From NCBI RefSeq assembly GCF_001426665.1, contig NZ_LMEY01000023.1, forward strand, positions 533,036-597,035: DNA of 64,000 nt. Direction: 5' to 3'. The position numbers and the translations under genes were made by a program. The notes under the pieces were generated by a model. That model saw only the letters and a program-made list of their open reading frames with translations, made no database searches and was not told the origin of the DNA. The first letter of the stretch is position 1. Each line of letters starts with the position of its first letter. This stretch comes from Rhizobium sp. Root1334 (lineage in GTDB: Bacteria > Pseudomonadota > Alphaproteobacteria > Rhizobiales > Rhizobiaceae). Below, piece after piece: positions 52,687-63,063 of the stretch.

Positions 52687-54727
52687 ACGCCGCGGTTCCG
52701 GTATTTTCTGCTTCGATTGCCTGTACGGCTTTCAGTATCGCCGGAACAACGAGCTGCGCCCCTGAAGCGGACGGGTGATCATCGTCGATATAAAATACCT
52801 TCTCCGCACTCAGGCTGTTGATGCAGCGATCCTTGATGAAGCTGTTGCAGAAGGTATCGGCGGGGCGCACGCGGAACAGGTTGGGATGGGAGAGCGCATC
52901 GAAGGCTGCGATGACTGCACCGTTTCGTTGCTGGTAGCGATCGTAGCTTGTGCTGAATTCGAGATTGCTGACACCGGACATCGCGCTTTTTGCAACGACG
53001 TCCGGAACGTTCCATCCGGCCTCCGGGAGGGGGTAGACGAGCACGACGTTATGGCCGGTGGCGAGATAGGCTTGGATGTCTGCCACATATTGCTTCAGCA
53101 CCCGCGCCTTGCGCGCCGGGTCATCCTGCTTGGCCTGTTCATCAAGCCGGTCGAACAGATCGACATAAGTGGGTTGTAGCGATTCGATGCCACCTTCACC
53201 ATTGTCAAAGGGCGTTCCCTCGACATAGAGGCTCCAGCGGCTGGCCATGATGATGGTTTGCATGCCGCTCGTGCGGATGTAATCCTCGATGCCAGTGAAA
53301 AACGGGTTGCAGCGAAACTTGTATTTCGGATTGGATACGTAGAACCCGGAAAAGCCGACACAGGCTGAATGCGCCATCACATAGAGATCGATATTGGCCG
53401 CATCAAAGCTGCGCAGAGCTTCGCCGCCAAGGGCGCCGGCATGCGAATCGCCGATCAGGATCGTCTTGCTGCTGGCCGAGTGTTTGGTCAGGCATTGCCG
53501 GACAGGATGGGGCAGGGAGGCTTCGCCCTTATCGAACAGGCAGGTATCCATGACGGGATCGTGATGTTCCTGCTCGGCAAGGGCTGTCAGCGCGGCTTGC
53601 GGCAGGCGAAACTGCAGGCCGTTGCTTGATGTGCCGTAGAAACCGATGCTTATGAAAAGCAATGCCGCGATACCGCTGGTAGTGAGAATGCGGGCGGGTG
53701 TCGGCAGAAGCCGCGCCGTTCCTGTGGCGCGGAACGGCGTTTCGACAAACCGCCAGGACAGGTAGGCGAGGCCAATGGAAGCAAGGGCGAGGAAACTCAT
53801 CAGAACCAGCGATGGTTCCGTGATGCTGCGGATACGCGCGAAAGCAAAAACCGGCTGGTGCCAGAGATAGAGGCTGTAGCTGATCAACCCGATGCCCACC
53901 ATCGGGCGGGTCGAGAGCAGCCGCGCGGTCAGGGTGCCTTGCGCGCCAAAGAGGATGATCAGGACCGCACCCATAACGGGGACGAGTGCATAGAGTGAGG
54001 GAAAAGGCGTCGTCTGATCATAATCGAAGATGGAGAAGATGATGATGGCCAGTCCGGCGAGCGACAGGGTGTTGCTCCTGTACTGTTTGCCGCCAGTCAG
54101 CAGGAAGGCGCAGAGCGAGCCCGCCAGTAGTTCCCAGGCGCGCGTGTTCGGCAGGTAGAAATTGGCCGTCTCGAAATTGATCGAGCCGTATTGGGCAAGC
54201 AGGAGGCTGGCCAGGGCCACGGCGCTGATGGCGATGATCAGTGCCCGCCGTCCGAAACGCCACAGCGCCATGACAAACAGCGGGAACAGCATGTAATACT
54301 GCTCCTCAACGGCAAGGCTCCAGGTGTGCAGCAGCGGCTGTTCTTCCGATGCGGCCGCGAAATAGCCGCCGCTTTGGTGCCAGAAAAAGAAATTGGAGGC
54401 GAACAGGCAGACGGCGATGATGCTGCGGGCAAAGCTTGCCATCTGCTCTGGCAGCATCCACACCCAGGCGAACGGCAGGCAGCATAAAAGTACGAAAAAC
54501 AGCACGGGCAGGATGCGGCGAGCGCGGCGCTCGTAGAATTTGAGCAGCGAGAAATGTCCCTTGTCGCGTTCTGCGATGATGATCGAAGTGATCAGATACC
54601 CGCTGATGACGAAGAAAATATCGACGCCGACAAAGCCGCCACTGAACTGTTGAAAACCGGCATGAAATAGCACCACAGGTATAACAGCGACGGATCTGAG
54701 CCCGTCGATTTCGCGGCGATAGTTCAT
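52676..54727 (-). CDS. OafA/YrhL-type acyltransferase with SGNH domain
   Basis: 683 residues from ATG 54727. Residues about 1-360 form an acyltransferase-3 membrane domain (REIDGLRSVAVIPVVLFHAG, FFVISGYLIT, HTWSLAVEEQYYMLFPLF). Residues about 400-683 form an SGNH hydrolase-like domain (ILIGDSHAGALGGEALRSFD; final DDDHPSASGAQ triad). Such fusions O-acetylate surface polysaccharides, glucans or lipopolysaccharide in the periplasm. The frame opens further upstream to 54796, but those residues are not membrane-like. Confidence 0.9.
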   Translation of the reverse strand: MNYRREIDGLRSVAVIPVVLFHAGFQQFSGGFVGVDIFFVISGYLITSIIIAERDKGHFSLLKFYERRARRILPVLFFVLLCCLPFAWVWMLPEQMASFARSIIAVCLFASNFFFWHQSGGYFAAASEEQPLLHTWSLAVEEQYYMLFPLFVMALWRFGRRALIIAISAVALASLLLAQYGSINFETANFYLPNTRAWELLAGSLCAFLLTGGKQYRSNTLSLAGLAIIIFSIFDYDQTTPFPSLYALVPVMGAVLIILFGAQGTLTARLLSTRPMVGIGLISYSLYLWHQPVFAFARIRSITEPSLVLMSFLALASIGLAYLSWRFVETPFRATGTARLLPTPARILTTSGIAALLFISIGFYGTSSNGLQFRLPQAALTALAEQEHHDPVMDTCLFDKGEASLPHPVRQCLTKHSASSKTILIGDSHAGALGGEALRSFDAANIDLYVMAHSACVGFSGFYVSNPKYKFRCNPFFTGIEDYIRTSGMQTIIMASRWSLYVEGTPFDNGEGGIESLQPTYVDLFDRLDEQAKQDDPARKARVLKQYVADIQAYLATGHNVVLVYPLPEAGWNVPDVVAKSAMSGVSNLEFSTSYDRYQQRNGAVIAAFDALSHPNLFRVRPADTFCNSFIKDRCINSLSAEKVFYIDDDHPSASGAQLVVPAILKAVQAIEAENTGTAAFTR

Positions 54728-54933
54728 GGCTGGCCCCGGCGAGATCCAAATGCTGGATGGTTTCGCAGGATGCGACTGCTTGATGGCAAGGATCAAGTCC
54801 GTCTTTCGAAAAAGAATGAAAAACCAAGAACATATGTTAGCAGGAGAGGCTTTTAGGCAGCACTAGGCGCCGCTGGGTGCCTCTCGCTGTGGCGTTAAAT
54901 CCCTGCGGCAGGTGCCTAAGAGCAGTTGCTGCT

Positions 54934-54970
54934 AAAACTGGCGGGACTTTGCTGCTGCAGGCCCCGCCAG
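54934..54970 (-). terminator. Rho-independent terminator of the sulfate ABC operon
   Basis: On the minus strand CTGGCGGG (54970-54963) pairs with CCCGCCAG (54945-54938), followed by TTTT (54937-54934). The hairpin lies 12 bases after the cysA stop. Confidence 0.8.
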
Positions 54971-54981
54971 ATTTGTCGTCT

Positions 54982-56019
54982 TCAGTCGCGGAACAGTTTC
55001 CAGCGTGTCGGCCGGAAAGCGATGCGCGAATGGTCGGATGTGACTTTTTCTGGCGGCAGTTCGATCTCGACCTTGCTGTTGGCGGCGCCGATGTCGAGTT
55101 CGACATGACGTGTTCCGGCAACGCGGCGGGTCATGGCGACGAGACCCGCGATGCAGCCACCGTTACCATCGAGAAGCTCGATATCATGCGGGCGGAAATA
55201 GAGCTGGGCCGGACCGTCAGCCTCACCCAGTGCACTGACGCCGATCGAATGCTCCTTGATCCAGAGTTGGCCGTTTTCGACCCGCACGCGCAGGATGTTG
55301 GACTCGCCGATAAAGCCGAAGACGAAGGGTGAATTCGGTGTGTCGTAGATTTCATCCGGTGTGCCGATCTGTTCAATCTTGCCCTTGCTCATCACGACGA
55401 CGCGGTCGGCGAGTTCCAATGCCTCATCTTGATCATGGGTGACGAAAACCGTCGTATGGCCGGTGCGGTCATGGATTTCGCGCAGCCAGCGGCGCAACTC
55501 CTTGCGCACCTGCGCGTCGAGTGCACCAAAGGGCTCGTCAAGCAAAAGGACATTGGGTTCCACCGCCATCGCACGGGCGAGTGCTACGCGCTGGCGCTGG
55601 CCGCCTGATAGCTGAGCCGGATAGCGTTTTTCAAGGCCGCTGAGTTGAACGAGGTCGAGCAGTTCGAGCGCGCGCTTGCGGATCTCATCTTTGGAGGGCC
55701 GGCGGCCGGCCGGGCGGATCGTCAGGCCGAAGGAGACATTGTCGAGCACAGTCATGTGGCGGAACAGGGCATAGTGCTGGAACACGAAACCGATATTGCG
55801 CTGCTGGACAGTCTTGCGAGACGCATCTTCGTTGCCGAAATAGACGGTGCCTTCGGTCGGGCTTTCCAGGCCTGCAATCAGCCGCAGCAGCGTCGTCTTA
55901 CCGGAGCCGGAGGGCCCAAGCAGGGCAATCAATTCGCCCGAACGGATATCGAGCGAGACGTCGTTCAGCGCCGGAAAGCGGCTGAATTCCTTGCGTATGT
56001 TTTGAACGCGAACTTCCAT
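54982..56019 (-). CDS. cysA: Sulfate/thiosulfate ABC transporter ATP-binding protein
   Basis: 345 residues, with Walker [13 protein letters not shown]-loop [13 protein letters not shown], signature [15 protein letters not shown], Walker [13 protein letters not shown], and a C-terminal TOBE-like domain ([10 protein letters not shown]). Subfamily assignment to CysA follows from the operon sbp-cysT-cysW-cysA and from the [15 protein letters not shown] wording typical of CysA. It powers sulfate import at the cytoplasmic face. The operon ends here in a terminator. Confidence 0.95.
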   Translation of the reverse strand: MEVRVQNIRKEFSRFPALNDVSLDIRSGELIALLGPSGSGKTTLLRLIAGLESPTEGTVYFGNEDASRKTVQQRNIGFVFQHYALFRHMTVLDNVSFGLTIRPAGRRPSKDEIRKRALELLDLVQLSGLEKRYPAQLSGGQRQRVALARAMAVEPNVLLLDEPFGALDAQVRKELRRWLREIHDRTGHTTVFVTHDQDEALELADRVVVMSKGKIEQIGTPDEIYDTPNSPFVFGFIGESNILRVRVENGQLWIKEHSIGVSALGEADGPAQLYFRPHDIELLDGNGGCIAGLVAMTRRVAGTRHVELDIGAANSKVEIELPPEKVTSDHSRIAFRPTRWKLFRD

Positions 56020-56033
56020 ATGGACTTGACCTT

Positions 56034-56918
56034 TCAGTGCCGACGGCTCGCCGCGATCTGGGCGCTGTACTTCATTTCAAGCAGCGACTTCAGAACGAGG
56101 GTGAGGAGCGCCAGCAGGGCGAGAAGCGTTGCAACGGCAAAGGCAGCAACGAAATTATATTCATTGTAGAGAATTTCCACCTGCAGCGGCATGGTATTGG
56201 TCAGTCCGCGGATATGTCCGGAAACGACGGAGACTGCGCCGAACTCGCCCATCGCCCGGGCATTGCACAGCAGGACACCATAAAGCAGGCCCCATTTGAT
56301 GTTGGGTAGCGTGACATACCAGAAGGTCTGCCAGCCGCTTGCACCGAGTGACAGGGCTGCTTCCTCGTCGCTGGTTCCCTGTTCCTGCATCAGCGGGATC
56401 AGCTCTCGGGCAACGAAGGGGAAGGTGACGAACACTGTCGCAAGCACAATGCCGGGAACAGCAAACAGGATCTGTATGCCGTGGCTTTGCAGCCATGGTC
56501 CAAGCAGGCTGTGGGAGCCGAACAGGAGGACGAAGACCAGACCGGAGATGACCGGCGAAACCGAGAAGGGCAGGTCGATCAGGGTGGTGAGGAACGCCTT
56601 GCCCTTGAATTCGAATTTGGCAATCGCCCAGGCTGCGGCAACGCCGAAAACCAGATTGAGCGGCACGGCGATGACGGCTACGAGCAGCGTCAACTCGATC
56701 GCTGCAAAGGTTTCCGGGTCCGACAATACGGTGAAAAATTCGCCGGGGCCGTTGCGCATGGCTTCCGTAAACACCGCTGCGAGCGGCAAAACGAGAAACA
56801 GCGCGACGAAACAGAGCGCAATGCCGATCAGGCCGTAACGCGCAAACCGGCTTTCGGAGGTGGCGACCCGGACCAGTTCAGTGTTTCCGGTGCCGGTGGT
56901 TGTAGCATCATGCGCCAT
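56034..56918 (-). CDS. cysW: Sulfate ABC transporter permease
   Basis: 294 residues with about six membrane helices, including [18 protein letters not shown] and the CysW-type [23 protein letters not shown] loop near residue 195. [19 protein letters not shown] is characteristic of CysW. It pairs with CysT to form the channel. Its start overlaps the end of cysT by 11 bases. Confidence 0.95.
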   Translation of the reverse strand: MAHDATTTGTGNTELVRVATSESRFARYGLIGIALCFVALFLVLPLAAVFTEAMRNGPGEFFTVLSDPETFAAIELTLLVAVIAVPLNLVFGVAAAWAIAKFEFKGKAFLTTLIDLPFSVSPVISGLVFVLLFGSHSLLGPWLQSHGIQILFAVPGIVLATVFVTFPFVARELIPLMQEQGTSDEEAALSLGASGWQTFWYVTLPNIKWGLLYGVLLCNARAMGEFGAVSVVSGHIRGLTNTMPLQVEILYNEYNFVAAFAVATLLALLALLTLVLKSLLEMKYSAQIAASRRH

Positions 56919-57765
56919 AGCCGTACCTCTTTCTGCTCCAGGCCTGGATCATGTTGATGATCAGCAGCATGGCAAATGAGATGATCAGCATGACGGCGGC
57001 GATGGCGGTTGCGGCCGGATAGTTGAATTCTTCCAAGCGAATGACGATCAAGAGAGGGGCGATTTCCGAAACGTAGGGCAGGTTGCCCGCGATGAAGATG
57101 ACCGAGCCGTATTCACCGACGCCACGGGCAAAAGCCAACGCAAATCCGGTCAACACCGCTGGCGCAAGGCCCGGCAGAAGCACGCGGCTGATGGTCTGGA
57201 AGCGATTGGCGCCCAGCGTTGCTGCGGCCTCTTCCACTTCCTTGTCGATTTCTTCCATGATCGGCTGCACGGTTCTGACGACGAAGGGTAAGCCGACGAA
57301 GACGAGCGCGAAGACAATGCCGATGGGCGTGAAAGCGATCTTGATGCCGAGCGGTGTCAGAAGACTGCCGATCCAGCCGTTCGGAGCGTAAAGTGTTGTC
57401 AGCGCGATACCGGCAACGGCGGTGGGCAATGCGAAGGGCAGGTCGACCATGGCGTCGATGACACGCTTGCCCGGAAACCGGTAGCGCACCAGCACCCAGG
57501 CAAGGATGACACCGAAGACGACATTGATAAGGGCCGCGACAAAAGCGGTGCCGAAACTTATGCGTAGCGCGTTGATCGTGCGCTGGTCCGTGGCGAGTGT
57601 CCAGAATGTACCCCAGCCCAATGCGCTGGAGCGCCAGGCAAGGCCGGATAGAGGAATGAGAATGATGAGTATGAGCCATGACAAAGTAACGCCGAGCGCC
57701 AATCCGAATCCCGGAATGACGCTCGGCTGCCTGAATTGCCACAGCGGAGCTGTGCGTGCGGTCAT
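56908..57765 (-). CDS. cysT: Sulfate ABC transporter permease
   Basis: 285 residues with six helices; [40 protein letters not shown] and the [19 protein letters not shown] segment are CysT (CysU) hallmarks. It forms the heterodimeric membrane pore with CysW. It begins 6 bases after the stop of the binding-protein gene, so the genes are tightly coupled. Confidence 0.95.
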   Translation of the reverse strand: MTARTAPLWQFRQPSVIPGFGLALGVTLSWLILIILIPLSGLAWRSSALGWGTFWTLATDQRTINALRISFGTAFVAALINVVFGVILAWVLVRYRFPGKRVIDAMVDLPFALPTAVAGIALTTLYAPNGWIGSLLTPLGIKIAFTPIGIVFALVFVGLPFVVRTVQPIMEEIDKEVEEAAATLGANRFQTISRVLLPGLAPAVLTGFALAFARGVGEYGSVIFIAGNLPYVSEIAPLLIVIRLEEFNYPAATAIAAVMLIISFAMLLIINMIQAWSRKRYGYGA

Positions 57766-57771
57766 GTAGTT

Positions 57772-58797
57772 TTATTGCCCCGGCTTGTAGATCTGGTCAA
57801 ACAGTCCACCGTCCCCAAAATATTTTGGCTGAGCTTCCTTCCATCCGCCGAATTCGTCAATAGTGACGAGCTTCACATCGGCAAATCGCTTGATGTCATT
57901 CGGATCGGCGACTTCCGGCTTGAAGGGGCGATAGTAATGTTTTGCCGCAATCTTCTGGCCGACATCCGAATAGAGGTACTGCAGATAGGCTTCCGCCACT
58001 TTGCGCGTGCCCTTGGCATCGACATTGCCATCGACCAGCGCCACCGGCGGTTCAGCCTTGATCGAGATGGATGGCGTAATGATGTCGAAATTGTCCGGGC
58101 CGAGCTCTTCGAGAGAGAGATAGGCCTCATTTTCCCAGGCAAGCAGAACGTCGCCAAGGCCACGCTGTACGAAGGTCGTGGTCGAGCCACGTGCGCCGGT
58201 GTCGAGGACCGGGACATGTTTGAAGAGTTGCGTCACATATTCCTGCGCCTTGGCATCGTCGCCACCATTGGCGGCACGCGCCCAGGCCCAGGCCGCCAAG
58301 AAGTTCCAGCGGGCACCACCCGAAGTCTTCGGATTCGGCGTGATAACCTGGATGTCATCCTTGACCAGATCACCCCAGTCCTTGATGCCCTTCGGGTTGC
58401 CCTTGCGCACGAGGAAGACGATGGTCGACGTATAAGGCGCGCTGTTGTTGCCGAATTTGGTCTTCCAGTCCGCCGGAATCTTGCCGGTTTCCTTGGCGAT
58501 GGCATCGATATCGGCTTCGAGCGCCAACGTCACCACGTCAGCTTCCAGTCCGTCGATCACCGCGCGAGCCTGCTTGCCCGATCCGCCATGTGACGCCTGA
58601 ATCGTCACCGTTTCGCCCGTATCCGTCTTCCACTTTTCAGCGAAAGCCGCATTGAAATCCTTGTAGAGTTCGCGCGTTGGGTCGTAGGAGACATTGAGAA
58701 TGGTCGTATCGGCAAAAGCAACGCCGAGCCCGCCGATCTGGATGCTGGAGGCGAGAAGTGCCACCGTAATGAATCTCGTGAGTTGTTTCGCTCGCAT
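57772..58797 (-). CDS. Periplasmic sulfate-binding protein
   Basis: 341 residues from ATG 58797 (GGAGG ribosome site 6 bases away). A signal peptide of about 29 residues ends VAFA. The mature protein opens ILNVSYDPTRELYKDFNAAF, the signature of Sbp/CysP, and has ASHGGSGKQARAVIDGLEAD and GARGSTTTFVQRGLGDVLLA. It binds sulfate or thiosulfate and delivers it to CysTWA. The subgroup (Sbp or CysP) was not resolved. First gene of the operon. Confidence 0.93.
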   Translation of the reverse strand: MRAKQLTRFITVALLASSIQIGGLGVAFADTTILNVSYDPTRELYKDFNAAFAEKWKTDTGETVTIQASHGGSGKQARAVIDGLEADVVTLALEADIDAIAKETGKIPADWKTKFGNNSAPYTSTIVFLVRKGNPKGIKDWGDLVKDDIQVITPNPKTSGGARWNFLAAWAWARAANGGDDAKAQEYVTQLFKHVPVLDTGARGSTTTFVQRGLGDVLLAWENEAYLSLEELGPDNFDIITPSISIKAEPPVALVDGNVDAKGTRKVAEAYLQYLYSDVGQKIAAKHYYRPFKPEVADPNDIKRFADVKLVTIDEFGGWKEAQPKYFGDGGLFDQIYKPGQ

Positions 58798-58843
58798 GCC
58801 TACCTCCGTTGTTAGCAGGTATACTCTATTCATTAGGTGGAAT

Positions 58844-58849
58844 ATTATA
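58844..58849 (-). promoter_or_regulatory. Candidate -10 element of the sulfate operon
   Basis: A perfect TATAAT on the minus strand (58849-58844) lies 47 bases upstream of the binding-protein start codon. No good -35 hexamer is seen at the usual distance, which would fit activation by a CysB-like regulator. Confidence 0.4.
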
Positions 58850-58991
58850 ACGCAGAACTTTCCTTTTCCTAGATCAGCCGGAGAAAGTCCTGCCCTCGGC
58901 AGGGGCCAATATCGAAATCATTTGCCTCAAAATGGCCATGATGAGCGCCTTCGCGAAACGACGTTACCACGCCAGCGCCGATCTAGGAACG

Positions 58992-59279
58992 TCAATCATA
59001 CGGGAATCCGATGAAGCCTCGGCGCCGCGCGACCAGCTTGAGCGACCGGTCGGGCATGACCACGTAGGTCTCTTCGATCCGCTCGCCATAGGGGCCGTAG
59101 AAGTTATTGTGCAGGGTGCTTCCAATCGGTGCTTTCCTCAGCTTGGTACGAGGTTGGCCGCCATAGGTAATGCTGCCGGGGATCGGCTCCGGCCCGCGAT
59201 AGGATCCATCATAGGATTGCGTCTCGACGCAGGATGCAAGAAACAGGGCGGCAAGGGCCGCAACGATCATTTTTTTCAT
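58992..59279 (-). CDS. Small lipoprotein
   Basis: 95 residues from ATG 59279. A lipoprotein signal peptide (MKKMIVAALAALFLASC) has the lipobox LASC with Cys-17 as the modified residue. The mature part is basic and aromatic (SYRGPEPIPGSITYGGQPRT, LHNNFYGPYGERIEETYVVM). Residue +2 is Val, so outer-membrane sorting is expected. I recognise no domain. Expressed alone. Confidence 0.7.
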   Translation of the reverse strand: MKKMIVAALAALFLASCVETQSYDGSYRGPEPIPGSITYGGQPRTKLRKAPIGSTLHNNFYGPYGERIEETYVVMPDRSLKLVARRRGFIGFPYD

Positions 59280-59618
59280 TGTCGAACTCCCAACCGGGAT
59301 CACCGGATCCCTTCCGTCTTTGACATAACGTTTCTGTACTGATTTTCCAGCCAGTGCATTCAGGCTGCCTATTTACTGCGAGACCGGTACACCGGATCTC
59401 ACGGGTGACAGGCGAGGCTCCCTGAATGCCCGCAAATGAATGCTCGTAAATTGGCAACATCGAACAGTGGGTTCTCAGGAGAGATGTCATGGCAAATGCG
59501 CGCGAAGGTGTTATTCGCCGTGGTAACGCCGAAATTGCATGTGAAACAGGCCGCCAGCACGATAGCCGAGCGATAACGTCTCGCAGCGCTGGTGCGGGAT
59601 TGAATAAGGAAAGAAACT
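59280..59618. other. Intergenic stretch between the lipoprotein and DUF924 genes
   Basis: About 340 bases between divergent starts. A frame from 59489 has an upstream GGAGAG and ATG but runs across the DUF924 start in another frame and lacks coding-like composition, so I do not call it. Promoters of both genes should lie here. Confidence 0.45.
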
Positions 59619-60179
59619 ATGGCGGACGCCGTCGATATATGCGCACCGGAAGATGTCCTGTCGTTCTGGTTCGGCGAGTTGCAACCGCAGGACTGGTTCA
59701 AGCCACATCCGGCACTCGATAGCCAATGCGAACAGCGTTTCCGGTTGACGCATCGGGAATTGGCGCGCGGGGTACCGCCGGAATGGCGTGCCACGCCGAT
59801 GGCCCGGCTTGCCACCATCGTTCTGTTCGATCAGATGCCGCGCAACATGTATAGAGGAACACCGCTGGCCTTCGCGACCGACGGTCTGGCCTTGCGGGAG
59901 GCATCACTCGCGCTCGAGGCGGGAGCGGATCGGGGCCTCTCCGTTGATCAGTGCGTCTTTCTCTATCTTCCGTTCGAACATTCTGAAAACCTTGTCGATC
60001 AGACGCGATCGGTGGCGCTTTTCACCGATCTGGGTGATGCCAATTATCTGGATTATGCCATTCGTCACCGCGAGGTTATCCGCCAGTTTGGCCGGTTCCC
60101 ACACCGCAACGCGATTTTGGGACGTGTGTCTACGCCGGCGGAAGTGACGTTTCTCTCTCAACCCGGGTCAAGTTTTTAA
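59619..60179 (+). CDS. DUF924-family protein
   Basis: 186 residues from ATG 59619 with AAGGAAAG upstream. The DUF924 pattern is clear: DVLSFWFGELQPQDWFKPHP, LFDQMPRNMYRGTPLAFATD and YLPFEHSENLVDQTRSVALF. It is an all-helical TPR-like fold of unknown biochemical function, widespread in proteobacteria. It is a single gene ahead of the MscS-type channel. Confidence 0.88.
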   Translation: MADAVDICAPEDVLSFWFGELQPQDWFKPHPALDSQCEQRFRLTHRELARGVPPEWRATPMARLATIVLFDQMPRNMYRGTPLAFATDGLALREASLALEAGADRGLSVDQCVFLYLPFEHSENLVDQTRSVALFTDLGDANYLDYAIRHREVIRQFGRFPHRNAILGRVSTPAEVTFLSQPGSSF

Positions 60180-60302
60180 CTTCTCGGGGAAAGCCGATTT
60201 TGCATCTGGCCGCGGGCCGGCTTATGGAGCGCCAAACTGTCCGCGCCGCGTCCTGATTCTGTTTCAGGGTGCGTCTGCCGGAAAAGGGATATGTAATTGC
60301 CG

Positions 60303-62834
60303 ATGATGTCGAAACTCTTTGCCGCCTTTCTATGTTTGTGGATGTTTACCGCATCGGGTGCCGTCATGGCACAGGAGCAGGCCGCCAAGCCCGCGCCGCA
60401 ACCGGCCGCTGCGGTGGCGAGCCCACAGGCGCAGGCTGCCGAGCAGTTGGAAGTGGCGCGCAAGAACCTCGCAAGGCTTGCCGATCAGATAAAAAATGCC
60501 GCCGATGACGATAGTCGTCTCGCCGAGTTGAAGGTCGAGGTTGATGCGGCGACCAAGCAGATCATAGCGATATCGGTCGCCACCCGTCCGCGCTTAGACG
60601 AAATCAAGGCGCGGCTTGCCGAATTGGGCGATCCGCCAGCGGAAGGCGCGCCGCCGGAGACGGATGTCGTTACGCAGGAGCGCAAGCGTCTTCTTGCAGA
60701 GCGCGGCGAAATCAACGCCCTGACGGGAACGGCTGAGGACCTGTCGGTTCAGGCAACCAAACTGTCCAACGGCATTACGGCCACCAGGCGCGCGCTGTTC
60801 AGTAATACCCTTCTTAAGCACACCGACATCAATGGGCCGATGGTGATGGATGCGATCGCCTCCCTCTCGCTGGAGCGGCAAGCCTTTACCCGGACAGTTG
60901 GGAGTTGGTTGACGTTCGCCTGGAATTTCAAACGCTTACAATTGCTGTCGGCCTTGTTTCTCTCGCTCTGTGCAGCACTTGTCCTGCTTGCCGGCATGCG
61001 GAAGCTGTTTTTTCCATTGATCCATCGTGAACTTCTCAGCGAAGAGCCGGGCTACATTACCCGGCTGTCGGTGGCGTTCTGGTCGACGATGATTCCCACA
61101 TTGGCAATGGGCGCTTTTGCCGCGACCAGTTATTTTTTCCTTCAGGTTTTCAAGGTGCTGCGGCCGGATATTGCGCCGATCATCTCGGCTATATTGGCAA
61201 TTTCCGTCGTGCTGGTGTTTGTCTCGACGCTGTCAAACGCGGTTCTGGCGCCAAAGCAAAATACCTGGCGGCTGGTGCGGGTTTCCGATCATGGGGCCCG
61301 CCTGCTGGTCTTGTCGATCTTTGCCATGGCACTCGTCAACGTGCTGGACTATGTGGCGGGGACGATCAGCGAGGTTATGGGTTCGCCCGTCGTCTTCACT
61401 GTCGTCAAGAGCCTGATTGCTACGATCATCATCGGCCTGATCCTCATGGCGATGTCGCTGATCAAGCCGATCGTTCCGGCAGGTGAAACGCTGGACGGTC
61501 AGGGCAGGCCATGGCCACGAGCGGTCAAGCTGCTGTTCGTTCTGACCGGTATAGCGCTGATCCTCGCGACACTGGCGGGCTACGTCGGTCTCGCTCGCTT
61601 CATCGCCACCCAGATTGTCATCACCGGCGCCATCCTGGTGACGATGTATATTGGCATCCTGACCGGCAAGGCCGTTGCCAAGCAAAACGCGCTCGCCGAT
61701 ACGGTCGTTGGCCGCTATCTCGAAAAGCGGTTTGGACTGGAACAGGTTGCGCTCGACCAGACCGGTTTGGCCGCTGGACTAGGCATCTACATGCTGGTGG
61801 TCCTGTTCTTCATTCCGCTGATCATGTTGCAATGGGGTTTCCAGATCGCCGATATCGAGGCGTGGGCGTACCGCATTTTCACTGACATCAACATTGGCAG
61901 CATCAAGATCTCGATCGTTGGCATCCTGGCCGGGATACTGCTGTTTGCTGGTGGATATGTCGTCACACGCTGGTTCCAGCGTTGGCTCGACGGCAATGTG
62001 ATGGCGCGCAGCCGCGTCGATACGGGGGTGCGAAACTCCGTCAAGACCGGCATCGGCTATCTCGGAATCGGCCTAGCCGGGCTCATCGGCGTTTCAGCGG
62101 CAGGGTTTGACCTGTCGAACCTTGCGCTTGTCGCCGGTGCCCTGTCTCTCGGCGTTGGTTTCGGCCTGCAGAACATTGTTTCCAATTTCGTCTCAGGGCT
62201 CATCCTTCTTGTCGAGCGGCCATTCAAGGTGGGAGACTGGGTGGTGACAGGAACCACCGAAGGTTTCGTCAAGCGCATCTCGGTTCGCGCAACCGAGATC
62301 GAGACATTCCAGCGTCAGACGATCATGGTGCCGAACTCGCTGTTCATCAACGCCTCGGTTGGCAACTGGACGCACAAGAACAAGCTTGGCCGGTCGGATA
62401 TCCCGGTGACCGTCAGCTATAACAGCGCGCCGCGGCAGGTGATGGACACGCTGCTGCAAATTGCCGGCGATCATCAACTGGTGTTGAAAAACCCGGCCCC
62501 ACAGGCTGTCTTCGCCGCCTTCGGCGATTCGACCATGACCTTCGAATTACGGGTCTACCTGGCGGATATCGTCAACGGCAACGGTGTCCGCAACGATCTC
62601 CGGCTGGCGATCTATGAACGGTTCAAAGAGGAAGGTCTCGGCGCACCCTTTCCCAAGGAGGAACTGGAGCCGGAGTCATTGCCGCCAGGTCCGGAATCCG
62701 ACGCTGCGGCCCTGCAGGCGGAGAATGCTGGCCCTGCCACGATAACGCCGCTACCTGTGGAAGCCTTCAAGCGCAGTGGAACGCAGCGGCGGCCCCGGCG
62801 GGTTACCATCGACGGGGCTGCTGAAAAGGATTGA
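60303..62834 (+). CDS. DUF3772/MscS-type mechanosensitive channel
   Basis: 843 residues from ATG 60303 (TTG 60297 is better spaced from AAGGGA and cannot be excluded). A signal peptide (MMSKLFAAFLCLWMFTASGA) is followed by a helical periplasmic DUF3772 region to about residue 190, about ten membrane helices, and the MscS core near residues 590-770 (GVGFGLQNIVSNFVSGLILL, the VERPFKVGDWVVTGTTEGFV beta domain, and PNSLFINASVGNWTHKNKLG). It should open under osmotic downshock. The acidic, Pro-rich C-terminus extends into the cytoplasm. Confidence 0.92.
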   Translation: MMSKLFAAFLCLWMFTASGAVMAQEQAAKPAPQPAAAVASPQAQAAEQLEVARKNLARLADQIKNAADDDSRLAELKVEVDAATKQIIAISVATRPRLDEIKARLAELGDPPAEGAPPETDVVTQERKRLLAERGEINALTGTAEDLSVQATKLSNGITATRRALFSNTLLKHTDINGPMVMDAIASLSLERQAFTRTVGSWLTFAWNFKRLQLLSALFLSLCAALVLLAGMRKLFFPLIHRELLSEEPGYITRLSVAFWSTMIPTLAMGAFAATSYFFLQVFKVLRPDIAPIISAILAISVVLVFVSTLSNAVLAPKQNTWRLVRVSDHGARLLVLSIFAMALVNVLDYVAGTISEVMGSPVVFTVVKSLIATIIIGLILMAMSLIKPIVPAGETLDGQGRPWPRAVKLLFVLTGIALILATLAGYVGLARFIATQIVITGAILVTMYIGILTGKAVAKQNALADTVVGRYLEKRFGLEQVALDQTGLAAGLGIYMLVVLFFIPLIMLQWGFQIADIEAWAYRIFTDINIGSIKISIVGILAGILLFAGGYVVTRWFQRWLDGNVMARSRVDTGVRNSVKTGIGYLGIGLAGLIGVSAAGFDLSNLALVAGALSLGVGFGLQNIVSNFVSGLILLVERPFKVGDWVVTGTTEGFVKRISVRATEIETFQRQTIMVPNSLFINASVGNWTHKNKLGRSDIPVTVSYNSAPRQVMDTLLQIAGDHQLVLKNPAPQAVFAAFGDSTMTFELRVYLADIVNGNGVRNDLRLAIYERFKEEGLGAPFPKEELEPESLPPGPESDAAALQAENAGPATITPLPVEAFKRSGTQRRPRRVTIDGAAEKD

Positions 62835-63063
62835 AATCCCACCTGCAGAGAAACAAGAGCGATGGTTGACAAGTGTCAGCCATCGCAACTGTGCCGGTGA
62901 TGTGGGCTTCTCCGTCGTGAAGCCTGCCTGCTCGCGGATCTCTACGATTTGCGCCCAAGACGCCTCTGGTCGTGCAGCATGATGATTATGTCGTAGACAG
63001 GCTCTAGTGTCAGCGGCGCAAACTCTAAAATCCGTTTTCAGTATTCAATCAGGGTCGTGGGCA